Shown here piece by piece: positions 32,106 to 47,261 of a DNA stretch of 64,000 nt. The notes beneath the pieces were generated by a model, which searched no databases, was not told where the DNA came from, and worked only from the letters and a program-made list of their open reading frames with translations. The translations under genes were made by a program, and so were the position numbers. The stretch's first letter is position 1. Every line of letters starts with the position of its first letter. This stretch comes from Chinchilla lanigera (taxonomy: Eukaryota > Chordata > Mammalia > Rodentia > Chinchillidae): NCBI RefSeq assembly GCF_000276665.1, contig NW_004955417.1:14462360-14526359 (forward strand). The letters run 5' to 3'.

Positions 32106-34917
32106 TCCCACTCTGCCGTTGCTCCCTTGCTCTCCATGTGTCCAACAAGCCAAGTTCTTCATATATTCCAGGTCACTCCCAGGCCATACGGCCTGTCAAG
32201 ACAATGTGGTCAAGGATGAGGCAGAGTGGAGCGGGGCTTGCGGACACACCCATATGACACACTCATGCTCTCCTCCACACTCTCCTGGGCTTGGGCGGGC
32301 CCCCCACAGAGGGCATTTGGACGTGTGCCTCATGGCCTGGGAAGAAACTTGCACTTTGTGTACTTTTCCAGAGAAAGAAAAAGGCAACCCTGGCCTGACA
32401 AATGTTAGAAGCACTGTGGCCTGGTGTCCTGATGTCATAGTTTCCACCCAGTCTGACTCCTGGTAGCAAGCCTGCTTGCCCAGCAGGGGTCAAAAGGGGT
32501 TCAGGGAGAGAGGACTTAGAAAGAAGGGTCAGGTGAGTATAAATGGAATACACGGGTAACACATGCAAGGTGACAAAGCATTGTAATATAGGGCATGGCA
32601 TGGGCCTTTCAGCCTATCATACTGTCACCTCCCCAGATCCAGTGTCATTACCTTTATTTTGAGCTCAGAGGCAAAGATAACAGAGTTCATCTCTTCTTAC
32701 TGTAAGACCTGGATTCTCTGAAGCTTGCAATTGAGCTGGTCCTGCTCCATGTTCCATCAAGGATCTAAAAGATGGAGGCAATCTAACTATCTACACTTCC
32801 TGGACTCCTCCCTCCAACAAGGGTGCCAGAGGAAAAAGTATTTGTTTTCTCTCTGCAGCCCTTTCCAGAGTCAGGAGGTGAAAACAGGCTTGAGTGAACT
32901 ATAGCCACCAATAATCAGAAATCTACAGCTAAATTATCACCTGGCACGATGTGGAATAACATTAGTATAACATGTTGCCTTCCAGGTGGAAAGCCAAAAG
33001 CTAAGCCTATGCTGGCATTGACTTTCCAATAAATGAGCTGGCTGAAACACTGACTTTCTCTCCTTGACTTGTAAAAATGACCTAAAATTGTAAGAGAGTT
33101 CAATAAATGTTTTAAGGATTACTGTTAAGTACAAATACTTTAACAATTTAACATAACCAGGGGAAACCAGCATTAAAGTCCCACTTTCTTTGCCCTTTCC
33201 CCTGCTCCCAGGTCAGGATGAAAGTGCAGGGTTTCACACAGTAACACCAGTGCCCAGTATGTGGTACATGTTGACGGTCAAATATATTTGTTGAAAAGCA
33301 ATTTTATGTACCCTATGAGTTGGCACCTCACAGGCTTTTTAGAGTTTGCTGACTTGGATTGAGTTCAAGAAGAGTGTATAATCCTCTGGGGAATATTCAT
33401 AGGCAAACAGCTACAAGGATATACATTTTCTTTTGTTAAAACCTGTATCTGAATTCAAATATTGGCCTTGGCATTTCCTAAGTGCTGGCTGCTTTGAATG
33501 TTACTGTGTCAAATCACCTACCCTGAGGAGCAAAATCCTATTAAGAAATATGATTAGTGGTTGTGAAGAGATTATCCTGTTCCTGACCATTATACATTTT
33601 GTATTTTGAAAATCCCCATAAGAAAAGGTCATTTAAAAATAGCAACTCTTTGTCAAAGTGGAGATGAAGTACTTGTGTGTACTTTATGACTATGGTCAGT
33701 ACGAAAATTCATCTTTGCCTATGTCTTTAGTGCCTTAGCCACATTGACTGAAATTTTTTTAAAATCTGAAGAGAGAAGACAAAAGACTTCTGGTTACACT
33801 GGATTTTTGAAAGACTCAATACTTACATGAGGCAAAGTACCCTCCACTCTCACTGGTCACAACTAAAAAATCTCTGAGGGAAGCAAATGGTCCAGTGGAG
33901 GTAGCTCTTTGGCTGGCTGAGGTTGGAAGTTGTAGTTAAGATCCTAGAGAGAAAGTATGAAGTAAAGTCTTCAGGGAGGTTGATTTGGCATTAAAAAAAA
34001 AAAAAAAAAAAGCCAGACTGTGGGTTTCATTTGGATTTTTAGTTTCTCTGGGGTGGGTGGGGAAAAGGACTTGATCTGATCTTAAATTGATAAATAGGTG
34101 TTCTCCCAGACATGACTGACTTGCTGGGAGCTGGGAGCTGGGAGTCTGGTGCAGTAGGGCTCTCAGAATAAGAGCTGATGGACACCAGTGGCCCAGATTG
34201 GGAGCTGAATGTGTACATGCACCAGTTTTGTCTGTCGTTTGAGTCCTGCACAGCCTGAGGGTAACCCAGGCAGTACAGGCTCCCAGCCTTAGTCCACAGC
34301 ACACACTAATCCTGCAGCTCATGACACACCCATGTCCATGGTGTCATCTGCTTTGACCCAACGCTGAGACGGTGGGAGAGGTGCAGGCAATGTGCATCAA
34401 GGCGTGCGTTCAAGTGTGTGCAGCAAACACAGGATCCCTAGCAGGTGGTAAAAATAAGAAAATAACGTCAGCCTGGATGAGGAGCAGAAGTGAGAGTCCC
34501 AATAAGTTTAGAAATTTAAATGAGGTGTGACGCTCCTGTTCACTTAGTCCCTAACCGGGACATATCCTGAACTCATCTCAAATCTGGTATTAGATTATGA
34601 TGATAATGAACACCTGGTCACAAAACAGAAGAGTACCAGTATGGCTTTCTCTCTTCTGCTCTTTGCCCTACACATCCATCCATGACTCCTTTTGGGAAGG
34701 GGTCGTGCCTAGCGCCCTTGGGTATTCTTAGCAAGTTTCCAGAAACTTGGAATGTGCCTCTGGAAATTCAGAAGGGAGAGTGAGCTGAGGAATGAATGAA
34801 CAAAGCTGCTCCAGGCCAGGTGTTTATGTTTGCATTGTCCCCAAGGAAGACAGAAGGACGGGAGGAGGGGGGTTTGATGGGTTGACCATCACTGCCAAAT
34901 GTCAATTTGATCTAGGT
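32106..34917. other. Intergenic, transposon-poor
   Basis: No SINEs. A weak L2-like end is seen at 33240-33300 (CAGTGCCCAGTATGTGGTAC) and an A-run at about 33993-34011. No gene is supported; antisense frames at 33936-34322 and 32196-32601 are judged accidental. Confidence 0.45.
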
Positions 34918-35092
34918 CAATGATTCTCAGACTTTATCGTGCATCAGAATCACCTGGAGGGCTTGTTTAAACACAGCTTGCTGCGTCCACTCCCAGTTTC
35001 TGACTCAGTAGGTGGGGCCAGCTAATTTGCATTTGTAACAAGTTCCAGCTTATGCTGATGGACCACACTTTAAGAACCGCTGCTCTTGAGGT
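34918..35092. repeat. MER5A-like hAT DNA transposon fossil
   Basis: TGATTCTCAGACTTTATCGT, GCATCAGAATCACCTGGAGG, GCTTGTTTAAACACAG, TTTCTGACTCAGTAGGTGGG, TAATTTGCATTTGTAACAAG and CACACTTTAAGAACCGCTG are diagnostic of this old non-autonomous family. The ends are roughly inverted. Confidence 0.85.
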
Positions 35093-35540
35093 TAACTTTA
35101 GACATATCCGCATATCCCAGAAAGGAGGTTCTGCAGGGAAAATTGGAAAGGCCAAGGAAGCCTCTTGTCCAACGTTCTAAAAACAGACCTCAAAGAGAGG
35201 AGAGGAAAGCAAAGCCGCTCAGCTCTGGCCGGATCACTGCCCCATAGGAATGGAGCTCGTTGGAAATCACGATTTCCGTTCTTTTTCCTTCTGTGTAAGC
35301 GTTAGAAGGTCCGTTTAACACACGTGCACAAACGTGGGAGCCTGATTTAAACACGCACACACGCACGCACTCACACACACACATTTGCAGACTCTTCTCT
35401 GAGTACCATCTTTTCCGAGCGCAAGAGCAGGCCAGCGTCACACTGGGCAAGTGGGGCAGTCCCAGAGGGTCCCCATGCTCAATACGCTTCACCCTGAGAT
35501 GCCCCCGGGTCTTGCCCTCCACTGCCTCTCGTTTTCTTTT
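35093..35540. other. Intergenic with CA-rich tract
   Basis: Contains an ACACAC/CGCACGC-rich stretch at about 35350-35386. Otherwise unassigned, leading into the CpG-rich block. Confidence 0.4.
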
Positions 35541-35559
35541 TCGCAGACACTGACTGGCC

Positions 35560-38300
35560 CGGTTAGAAAAGCGCCATGAACGCAAGTGGGTCTTTGAATC
35601 GGATCACAGGCGTGAACCTGGCTCTCAGGCAAGGGAAACTGCAGATCTGTTTCCCCTGGCGGCGCTGGAAGGCGAACGCGCGCCCGGTCCACCCGCATCC
35701 TGGGATCCTGCGCGCGCATCCTCAGCGAGTGGCCGGGTCACAGCTCGCCGCTCCCTGAGACCTGTCCGGGTCCGCGGTGGCACCGCGCAACAGCTCTCGC
35801 AGGGCGGCCCAGGGTCTGCCCTGGTATTTGATGCTGATGTGGCCGAGAACCTCACTTGGAAAACCCAAACCTGGGCGGGACCTTGGCTGCAGGAAGGGTC
35901 TGTCCTCAGGCTTGGCCGCGTAACCTTCCCTGCGACCCCGTGCTGGCCTCCCCGCGCAGCTCCCCTGGGCGGCGACTTGGGCTCGAAAGCTGGGAACCAG
36001 AAGGGCGCCCGCAGGGGGCCGTGCGGAAAGAAGTGCAGCGGAGGCACAGGCCCGCGGAGAAAGAAGGCCTTTGGGCCGAAGTGTCTCCCGCTCACGCTCT
36101 CCCTCGGGGGAAGGCCGAGGCTCCGGCGCCGGCGCTGGTCGGCCCGGCCCACTTCGATGGTTGGAGTGGGGTGCGATCCTCGAGCCCTTCGGCCCCCAGA
36201 AGCAGCGGCGCAATCTCCCGCACCTCCTGCAGCCCTCCGCGATCGGGAGGCCGCGGCCCGCCGGCGAATCCGCGCCCGACCCGGCTTCAAATGCTTGGGT
36301 GTTGCGAGGCGGAGGCTGCAGCAGAGGACAGCCTTTCGCAAAGAGGTCCCCTGAGAAACCCTGCTTGCACCTCCCGCTGGGACAAAGTCCCAGGCCCTGG
36401 AATCTGCTGGGGTCCGACCCGAGGGGCAGGGACCTCCCTGCGTCGAGGTCGGAACGTGTGTCTTTCCCCTCTGTCCTGGGGACCTCGGCAGCCCGGTGGG
36501 GCGTCAGGGATCCTCAAATTCATTTTAGAAACTCGCTAGGAACAATATCGCGGGGGGAGGCGCCGCGTGGGGTTCCCCTAGAGGATCCAGCAGTGGGGAT
36601 GGAATGGTTTATTGGCCCGCAATAGGACCAGCCCCTTCCCCTACAACGTGCGCCGCGCAAACTACTCTGGGTCAGCGCAAAAGGGAGCCAGGTCCACGTG
36701 AAGGGAGCCCAGCGGCGGGCAAGATATCTGGCGGCCACGCGCTCACACCCGGCGGCGGGCGCCTCGAAGTGCTCGGCCTGCGCCTCCAGGGGGCGCTGCG
36801 GCCCTTCCCGCGGGGCGCGGAGCTGCAACCGGCGGCTGCGCTTTCCCACCTCACCCTGGATTAGAGCTCGGACTCCGCCGCGCTAGTTTAAAAGATCAAA
36901 TTCTTCGTGCCATCACTGCCTCTGCACCCTTAACCATTGCTCTAACGCACGTAGCTCTCATCTGTGCTCCCGGCCTTCTCACTACTCCGAGCCTGGAGCG
37001 CGCGCACTCGAGCAGCGCCGGGCTCCAGCTTCCTGCGAGCTTCGACGAAAATAGCAAACTGCGCGAAGTTCAAATGCAAAAGGTCCCCGCCCCGCAGACG
37101 CAGAGGGAGGCTGAGGAGAAGGGAAGCGAGTCCTCACAGGCAATAGCAGCTGGGATCCCGGGGGGGAAAGATTAAATTTCCATAATTTGTGTTTGAAGGG
37201 TAAAGGTTTTTAGGATGTCCGCAGCAGCGCGCGTCAGGGCGAGGCTCGGAGTCGGCTCCCGGGGTAGCCAGTGCCTGACACCTGCTCGCCGCCCCACTGG
37301 GAGAGCGTCCTGGGTGGGCCGAGGGGAAGGGGCCTGCTCTCCCCGGGGCCTCCATCCCTGCCTCCGCGGGGCGTGAACTTGCTCCTGTTGGGGTTTGGGC
37401 AGCAACTGCTCCCGCGCCCCTCGCCAGTCTGTTAGCCATTTCCCTGGGAGCGTCCTCGGTGTCGAAAGCCCGGAGCAGCCAGGACAGCGGATGACCCGGT
37501 CGGCGGAAATTTCAGAGTCAAGCCGCAGCGCAGCCCCGCAGGGCGCAGGGCGAGTGGGACAGCTCCGCGGAGACGCCGACCTGGGAGCGCAGCTGGGTCG
37601 CTGCAGGCTCCGGAACTTCCCTCTCCGCACACCCGGACCCCACAGCGCGTTCGCGGGCCGGGTGGCCTGTCTTCCGCGCTGGGCGCTGTTGCTGGGAGAG
37701 GCTGGCCGGTGAGCTGCTCGGGGCTGGGCCCCCGCCATGCGTGCGCCCCAGACGCTGGCCTGGGCTCGGGGCTCGCGGGGTCTGAGCGCGGGCGCTCTCC
37801 AGGGCCGGAGNNNNNNNNNNNNNNNNNNNNNNNNNNNNNNNNNNNNNNNNNNNNNNNNNNNNNNNNNNNNNNNNNNNNNNNNNNNNNNNNNNNNNNNNNN
37901 NNNNNNNNNNNNNNNNNNNNNNNNNNNNNNNNNNNNNNNNNNNNNNNNNNNNNNNNNNNNNNNNNNNNNGGCGCGCACCTGCGCGTCGCGGCCGCAGGGC
38001 CGGGAGGGTCTGCCCGCAAAGGCCGGAGCTCGCCGATGCTTCTCTACCTTTTCAGCGACCGCAGGGCCGGGACTGGCTTGGCCCAGACTCCATTTTGGAA
38101 CTTCGCAGGCTAGGGGTGGGCGAGGTAAATGTTTATGGAAAAACCCGGGCTCAAGAGGTTTGCAGAAAGAGGGCGCAGTTCGTGGGTGGTTGGAAAGTCT
38201 GTGTGTACCTCGCGGGAAAAGCGGGCGGTTCCGCACCCATCGTACGCACACACTGGGGAGAAAGGTGTGAAGCCCGCCGCTAGGGCGTTGCCTCCGCTTG
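35560..38300. promoter_or_regulatory. Large upstream CpG-rich block (CpG island cluster)
   Basis: About 2.7 kb of GC-rich DNA dense in CpG (GCGCGC, CCGCGG, GGCGGCG) and free of SINEs, in a genome region otherwise AT-rich. It lies 2-4.5 kb upstream of the OSR2 first exon. Long open frames on both strands arise because GC-rich DNA has few stop codons; none shows a known domain. It includes a 159-N gap at 37811-37969. It could be a Polycomb-type regulatory island, an alternative promoter or the start of an unannotated non-coding transcript. Confidence 0.7.
37811..37969. other. Assembly gap (159 N)
   Basis: Run of N within very GC-rich sequence, a common sequencing failure site. Confidence 1.
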
Positions 38301-39977
38301 GGTGAAAAGGAAATGCGAAGCGTAGGAACACACTTCAGGTCACCACCCCGCAAGTGTTTGTCCTGGGGGGCTCCGAAAAAAGACAAAGTTCCTCCAAAGC
38401 TTCCAAATTGAGAAAAGCTGCGGAAGGAATGAGGCGGTTGGAGAGAGGGGACCGCAGGCATCCCCGCAGCTGAGGCTCAAGACTGAGAGCTAAAATGAAA
38501 GCGCCCCTATGGAACCCACCAGGGAAAACGTTTTAAAAACCCCTAAGCTCGAAGGCATTCTACTACTTCCATGCCGTTGGTCAAACTTACTTTGAAGCGC
38601 TTAAGTACTGCAAGATACTGAACACTCGGATCTGCGCGCCAGGCTCAATTTTTAATCCTTGCGAATCTAAAACTAGAAAGACAGGGAAGAAAAGGTCTGC
38701 TATTCCTGCATTGTTTTACCAAAGGAACGAAAAATTCTATCCACCTCGGCATAAGTGAAATAGATTTTTATCTTCCAGAAATGGTGTCTCGTAGCTTCTG
38801 CCTGGGTCCCCCATCGCTGTGAAACCTTTTGACGGATTTAAGCCTTCTGCTTCTCTTTGCCCACTTCCCTTCGTGGTTGAGGTTAGGATTGTCCTTTGGG
38901 AAGCCTCACCCCAAGCCATCTTCTGGACACACACTTCTGAGTTGTGCATCCTCTTAAAAGAGCTGTGCTCCTCAAACGCGGGGGCCTTAAGGAGCTAACG
39001 CAAGTCTCCTCTGGCAACTCGTCTGGGACGAAGGACGTTTTTCTGAGAGTTGCCCGGACAGATCTCAGATAAAAAAGAAGGCGCTTAAAATGCGTGTGTA
39101 TCATTCCTTTTCTGTCACTCGGTCACCCTGTTTCCCAATGGCTAAAGTGCTTTCTGCATTTATACTCACACCAGACTCAATCTTTAGAAGAACTCGAAAA
39201 ATGTATCATTGAACTTCAAATTCGATTGATCTTCCTGGCGACTGAAGGTGAACTCAATTTTTTGCTGAGAATGAAGATAATACATGTTTTGAGAAGCCAC
39301 AATAGTATTTCCCTAAATTTTTGAAAGGATTGTTCTTCACCCATTCCAGATGGATTTTTTATTGTTTGCCAATGGATTGCAGATGCCCACTCCTTTAACC
39401 AAGTTGGTTAACTGCTTATGAAATGTACATTAGCTGATTAAAGCTTAGGTATTGGAAGAAATTTCTTCGGGAACATTCCACATGTCTTTGTAGTAATTAC
39501 GAAATTAGTCAATTGTCACCTCTATAAACAAACTTCGATTTGAAAACAGCAGGCGAAAGCAGATTATACATACAGTCATAATTGACCAGAAGTATGTACA
39601 CAACTATTTAGAATTGGGCAAAGGGTGATATATGCTGGAGAATGTAATCCAGTACTGAGGATTTTACCCTTTGAAGAAGATAGTTGTGTTAAACGTATTA
39701 AGATGTGGAAATTTAACCCGGGAGTGCACCAACTAAAACTACAAAATGCCCTTTGGGCTTCTCTTCAGAATCTTTGAAAAGCCCCGAACCAGTTGTTGAG
39801 TTTCTAGCAGTAAGTGGAAAAGTAGCTCTGAGAAGGAAGGGGGTGGGCGTTGTCTTTGTGTGCGAGCTTTGAATGGAGTCACCTTTAGGCTCACTCGCTG
39901 TAACAAGGAAACGTCCTGCAAACCTGTGCCTTTAAGACTCAGTTGCTATCCAAACACAAGTAAACAGAGTGGACCAT
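38301..39977. other. OSR2 upstream region, repeat-free
   Basis: No transposon signature. AT-rich stretches between the two CpG blocks include a perfect 17-nt palindrome, TTAACCAAGTTGGTTAA, at 39395-39411, and near the promoter a forkhead-like GTAAACA at about 39960-39966. Proximal enhancer content is plausible but not shown. Confidence 0.5.
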
Positions 39978-40172
39978 TAGCGGGCGCCGGGCGCAGAGGC
40001 GGAGCCAGGGAGCATTGGGCCCTGCTTGGCGCGGCGCGGGACGCCCGCCCGGAGGGGAGGCGGGGCAGCTACTAAAGCTCCGGGCTCGCGGGCCCAGGCA
40101 GCCTGGGGAGGGACGCGGGCGGGGACGGAGCTCTGCTCGCTCTCTCGCTCGCGCGACCGCTGCTGGAGGGTG

Positions 40173-40259
40173 ATGGCCCTGCGAGGCTGCGGGCTCCGAC
40201 TTCACCCGAAGTCCGCGGCAAGAGGCTCGCTTAGGCGCCGGGTCCTGGGCGAGCGCTAA
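40173..40259 (+). other. Upstream ORF 1 in OSR2 leader (28 codons)
   Basis: GGTGATGG gives a G at -3 and +4, a favourable initiation context. It is closed by TAA at 40257-40259 inside exon 1 and is arginine-rich. It matters only if the transcription start lies upstream of 40173. Confidence 0.45.
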
Positions 40260-40365
40260 GCGCCGGCGCCGAGCACTCCGGCTCCTTACACTTTCCGCAC
40301 CCGGAGACAGGACAGACGAAATCGAGGACCCGTTCTCGCTTTCGCTCTTCACGGTCCTCCAGATC

Positions 40366-40464
40366 ATGTCCGCGGCTCCCGGGACTCCGAGCCGAAGAAG
40401 TTTGCCTAGCGGGGATCCGATGACCTCTCCAAGCTGTTCGCCCAGCTGCCTGGACCTAGTCTGA
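40366..40464 (+). other. Upstream ORF 2 in OSR2 leader (32 codons)
   Basis: ATG at 40366 (context ATCATGT, A at -3) and TGA at 40462-40464, wholly within exon 1. It reads MSAAPGTPSRRSLPSGDP, then a cysteine/serine-rich end. It may dampen translation of the main frame. Confidence 0.55.
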
Positions 40465-40497
40465 ACTGCGCTGCCCAGGCAGACCTTTCTGCCGGAG

Positions 40498-43400
40498 GTG
40501 AGTGTCCGCTCAGCGAAGGGGCTGCAGCCGCCCCAAGGAGGGAAGGGTTTGGGGGTGCAGGAGGCGCTCACTTTCACGGTCTGGAGCGCCACAAGTTTAG
40601 ACGCTATGAAAGGAGCTCACACAGATGCAATCCGCGGGCCTTGTGTTTCTCACTTCCTTGGATCCCTGGCACGCGACTCCCAGCTAACACCCAACTACGC
40701 ACACGCACTTTTCTGTTTTGTTTCTTAGCTCTGTTTGGGGGCAGCAGATCTAAGCATTCAACAAGACTTCTCCTGCAAGCTAATCGACCTACGTTGAAAT
40801 CGAACCACACAAACTCAGGAGGTCTCTGCCCCTGTCCTAGAAAGCCAGGCTCGACCTGTCCTGGGGCAGCTGCGGCAGCGCAGAAGGGCCAGAGTCACAG
40901 TGCCCGTCCCTCCCGCGCCGGGGAAGGCGCGTTTCAGGATGGGAATAGTTAGGTCCTAAGTGATTCTCCAAACTTGTTCGACCTTTTGATTTTTCTCCCA
41001 CCTTCCAATCCTGGTGGACAGCAAAGAAAGTAAAAAAAAAAAAAAAAAAAAAAACGGGGCTTTGGCGCTTGGATTCCGCAGAAATGACCGAGAAAGGAGT
41101 TGCCGTGGTAGGAAGGAGGGAGGAAAGGTGTTTGTGGAGGGAGCTGAGATCTGTCTCCCTACCTGTTAGAGAACAAAAGAGGGCTGGCGTTTCCCGGAGC
41201 TAAACGGCACAGACAACTACTTTCTCTGCTAAACCAACTGCAGTCAGGAGCAGAACAAGAAAATTACTTACACAGGGGGAGCGAGGGAGCGGAGAGAAAC
41301 AACCCAGATTATGCGGAAGGCATCTTAATTTAATTAACTCCTTGGGAAGGCAGAGGCGCTGCGAAGGGGCAGGAACTTTCTGGCAGTTTTTCTCTATTCA
41401 CCTGATCCAGTCTGCTTTTTTTTTTTTTTTTTTTTTTTAAATGATCTTAGATCTCCTTTAGACTTGAGCTTTCTGATTTATATATAATTCTATTGTGGTT
41501 TGGCTTGAAATGCAGTGAGCCTATCCAATCCGATCCTCGGTTCTCACAGATAGCAATGCACAACTTTTAGCAGCTGATCCTTGACTATATGGTTTGTAGC
41601 TATTTCAGTGTAATAACACTGTTGCCAAAGATCGAGACTTCTTATCAAATTACCTTCTCTTCAACAATGTTTTGAAAGCCTCACCAAACTGAAATTAGTA
41701 TGTACAGATCTCCCTTGTTGATAGTGAACTATTTTTTGCAAAACTCGTCTACATGTGCCTGGAAATTCCCATGAAGAAGACGGGTGGAATAAAAATAGCC
41801 TTAATTCGACTACATTACTTATTTATGTCTTTTCATGGTTTAATTTTTCACTCTTTGCAAAATTAAAAGTAGCCAATAGTCTGAAACAGGATGGTAGAGA
41901 AATGACACCGGACAATTACTGTTGTTATGCATGGCTCAGTTCTAATCAAAACGAAAGTACTTCAGATCTCTGCATTGACTTTAAACACACTTTGACATAC
42001 ATTCCCAGCAATTCAAAAGGAGTGTGCATATCCTAACTTCCTAATTGTTTATGGCAATAATGTCTGGTGGATCTTAGGGTTGTTCTGCTTGAACAGGGAT
42101 TTCAGAAGGCTCCACTGCCTTGCTCTCCCAGCGAAGAAACTAACTGCAAATGAGAACCAACATATACCATGAAATAACATAACGCTGAATTATAATAATC
42201 ACTAATTTCTGCACCATAAACTTCAGAAAAGGGGGGTAATGACACTCAACTTTCTGGCAGTAGAATTAATGTTGTAACCTTTATGGCAAAGTTCACTTTG
42301 TACATTTCGAATCCAAATCTCAGATCCTGATAGTCCTTCAGTCAACAACACCCCCTTTGCTCCCTCACTCCTGCGCCATGGTAGGAGTTGTGCTTTGCTT
42401 CCTGTATTTATTTCTAAGAAATCTAGTCTGGGAATACACCCAAATAATAATTTTGGTTTCCTCTCTATGGGGAGAGGCTACTTTTCAACACCAGGGGGAA
42501 AATATTTTGAACCTCTGGAAAATCCTCATTACCCAAGGAGAAGGAAATAAAGGTGACATTTATATTTTTAATTGAACGGGAAATAACCAGATATATTATC
42601 AGGGATGCTAGTAGGATCCTTTTTCTACCCCCTGACTCCCTAGGAGAGGGCTTGAGGGTTGCCACTGAACAAGAGTGCATAGTGATTTGTGGTGGGAAAG
42701 TTTATTACTAATGGGAGTTTGAAGTTCCGGTCAATTGGTCTGACTGAGACCCTCTGACTGTCACACACCTCTCATTAACTCCCAGCCTGAACTCCCAGAC
42801 CGCATACCAGGAGGCAGAAGCAGTCTGTTAATAAATCTCTGTCTCCCAGCCGTTCCAGACAGAGGAGGAAGGTGTAGGTCCCAAGGAGGCAGCCATAGTC
42901 TGCCTTGCCAAGACGCTGTGTCATTAGCGCAGTGCCCTAAATCTGCTCTCAGGGTCACAAGCACCCAGGGCTTCACACTGCCCTGGAGAAGAAAATTCGG
43001 TGCGGAAAGGGACTGGCGGGGCATGTAAGGCTGTACAGGTTTTCCAACCTTCGGGTCGGGTTCAAATGCCCCAAAAGGCAGCGCGGTTGGTGGTGTAGAC
43101 TTATCAGTACGCTCGTGTCCGCTTAACTGAGCCTCACACCTGGGAGGGAAGGCCAGTGTCCACGGAGTACGTGAAACCCGCTTCTCCAAAGGGGCTGGCA
43201 GTGGGAGAGGAGGGCTCCTGTGATCTCAGATGAAGTGTTGCTGGGTACCTGGGTGTGCAGTCAGACTTCTGAGTCGTCACTGGGAGCCCAGAGAGCAGAA
43301 AGCGCCTTGGTTAGGCCGGGCCGCAGACCCAAGGCCGGCCTTCCTGGTGGCAGGAGCCCTGCGCATACCTCTAGGCCGCCGGGCCGCCGTGTACTCGGCC

Positions 43401-44317
43401 TGCTGCGGCTCCTGCAACTCCTTCCTTTTGCCTCCCTAGGGACCCTGTCCTTTGATCTCCTCGCCAGGGGTCTTGCCGGGTGTAGGGGCCGCTGCTTGTG
43501 CCAGACCTGGAAGCCGCTCAGGCCTCGGGAGAGCTTGGCATTCGGTCCGGGAAAGGGGTTCCGGCGTCAGGGGCGTTCCCCACCCCCACCCCACCCCCAG
43601 GAGTGGGGACCATCTGGAAGGGATCTTGGTGGGGGGTGGAAGGGGAGGCAGCCCCTGGGAAGGAGGAGGGGTGATTCTAGGCCGAGTCCAGCCCCCCGAG
43701 GTGTCACTTTTCCTTCCTTTGGCCGTCATCGCTGGTAAATGGAACCGAGGCAGAGGAAGGAAAGAGAAAACCTCCGAGGTCAGCGTGGGGCGAAGCAGGG
43801 TCCTCCGAGGCCCCCAGCCCAAGAGGACCCAGCACGTCCCCTGCGCTCCCGCATGCCCCACGGTGTGGTGTGGCGGATTAAGTACGAGAAGTCACCTTAC
43901 CAGGCCGAACCAGCTTGGAGCTGGGGAATCTATGCCCCAACCTGGCGTCCCCAGGGAGCTGGGAGGCGCAGAGACGACAGTGGCCGGGCCATCCTGGTGG
44001 CAGTAGTTAGCTGAGCTTCCCTGGAGGGTGAGGAGGGCTGCAGAACGGACCTCCGCAGACACAGCGGTGTGCCCCAGGTGCCGGGGATACACCCAAGGGG
44101 GGCTACTTCTCCCCCGGAGCTTGGCGACCCATCGCGCGCGCGGTGCGGACTCGCTGCGCCGGCAGAAGCCGCCTCCCGACTGCTTCCTCTGGGAGTCCTG
44201 GGGCGCGATTAGGGGGACGATTAAGAAGAAAGCTAAGGAGCCCCTACGGGCGCCAAAGGGCCAATGAGGCTGTTTTGGACGGGAGTCACAGTCTTTCTCT
44301 TTCCCTGTCGTCTTTAG
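40498..44317 (+). other. OSR2: OSR2 intron 1
   Basis: Donor GTGAGT at 40498 and acceptor TCTTTAG ending at 44317 after a pyrimidine tract. It contains an A-run at 41031-41054, a T-run at about 41417-41438, a homeodomain-type TTAATTTAATTAA at 41325-41337, and a third CpG-rich block from about 43270 into exon 2. No transposon signature was seen in the whole intron. Confidence 0.7.

Positions 44318-47261
<2,944 letters not shown>

Larger units (their letters stand above)
40100..40497 (+). other. OSR2: OSR2 exon 1 (5'UTR)
   Basis: It ends in GCCGGAG followed by the consensus donor GTGAGT at 40498-40503. It has no coding link to exon 2 and is read as 5'UTR. Two short upstream frames lie inside: 40173-40259 (28 codons) and 40366-40464 (32 codons). 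The 5' boundary is a guess within about 100 bp. Confidence 0.65.
39978..40500 (+). promoter_or_regulatory. OSR2: OSR2 promoter and CpG island
   Basis: A sharp change to CpG-dense DNA at about 39978 runs through the inferred first exon. GC-box-like runs (GGCGGGGC near 40060, GCGGGCGGGGACGG near 40116) occur and no TATA box stands out, which fits a CpG-island promoter. The transcription start is not visible; the position of the donor at 40498 and the usual 7-8 kb size of the gene place it somewhere near 40.0-40.15 kb. Confidence 0.7.

Noticed and set aside
37172..38461. Long antisense open frame (429 codons) and similar frames at 35625-36341 and 35839-36625
   Set aside because: They lie in CpG-rich DNA where stop codons are rare, overlap each other on both strands, cross a run of N, and show no domain or splice pattern.
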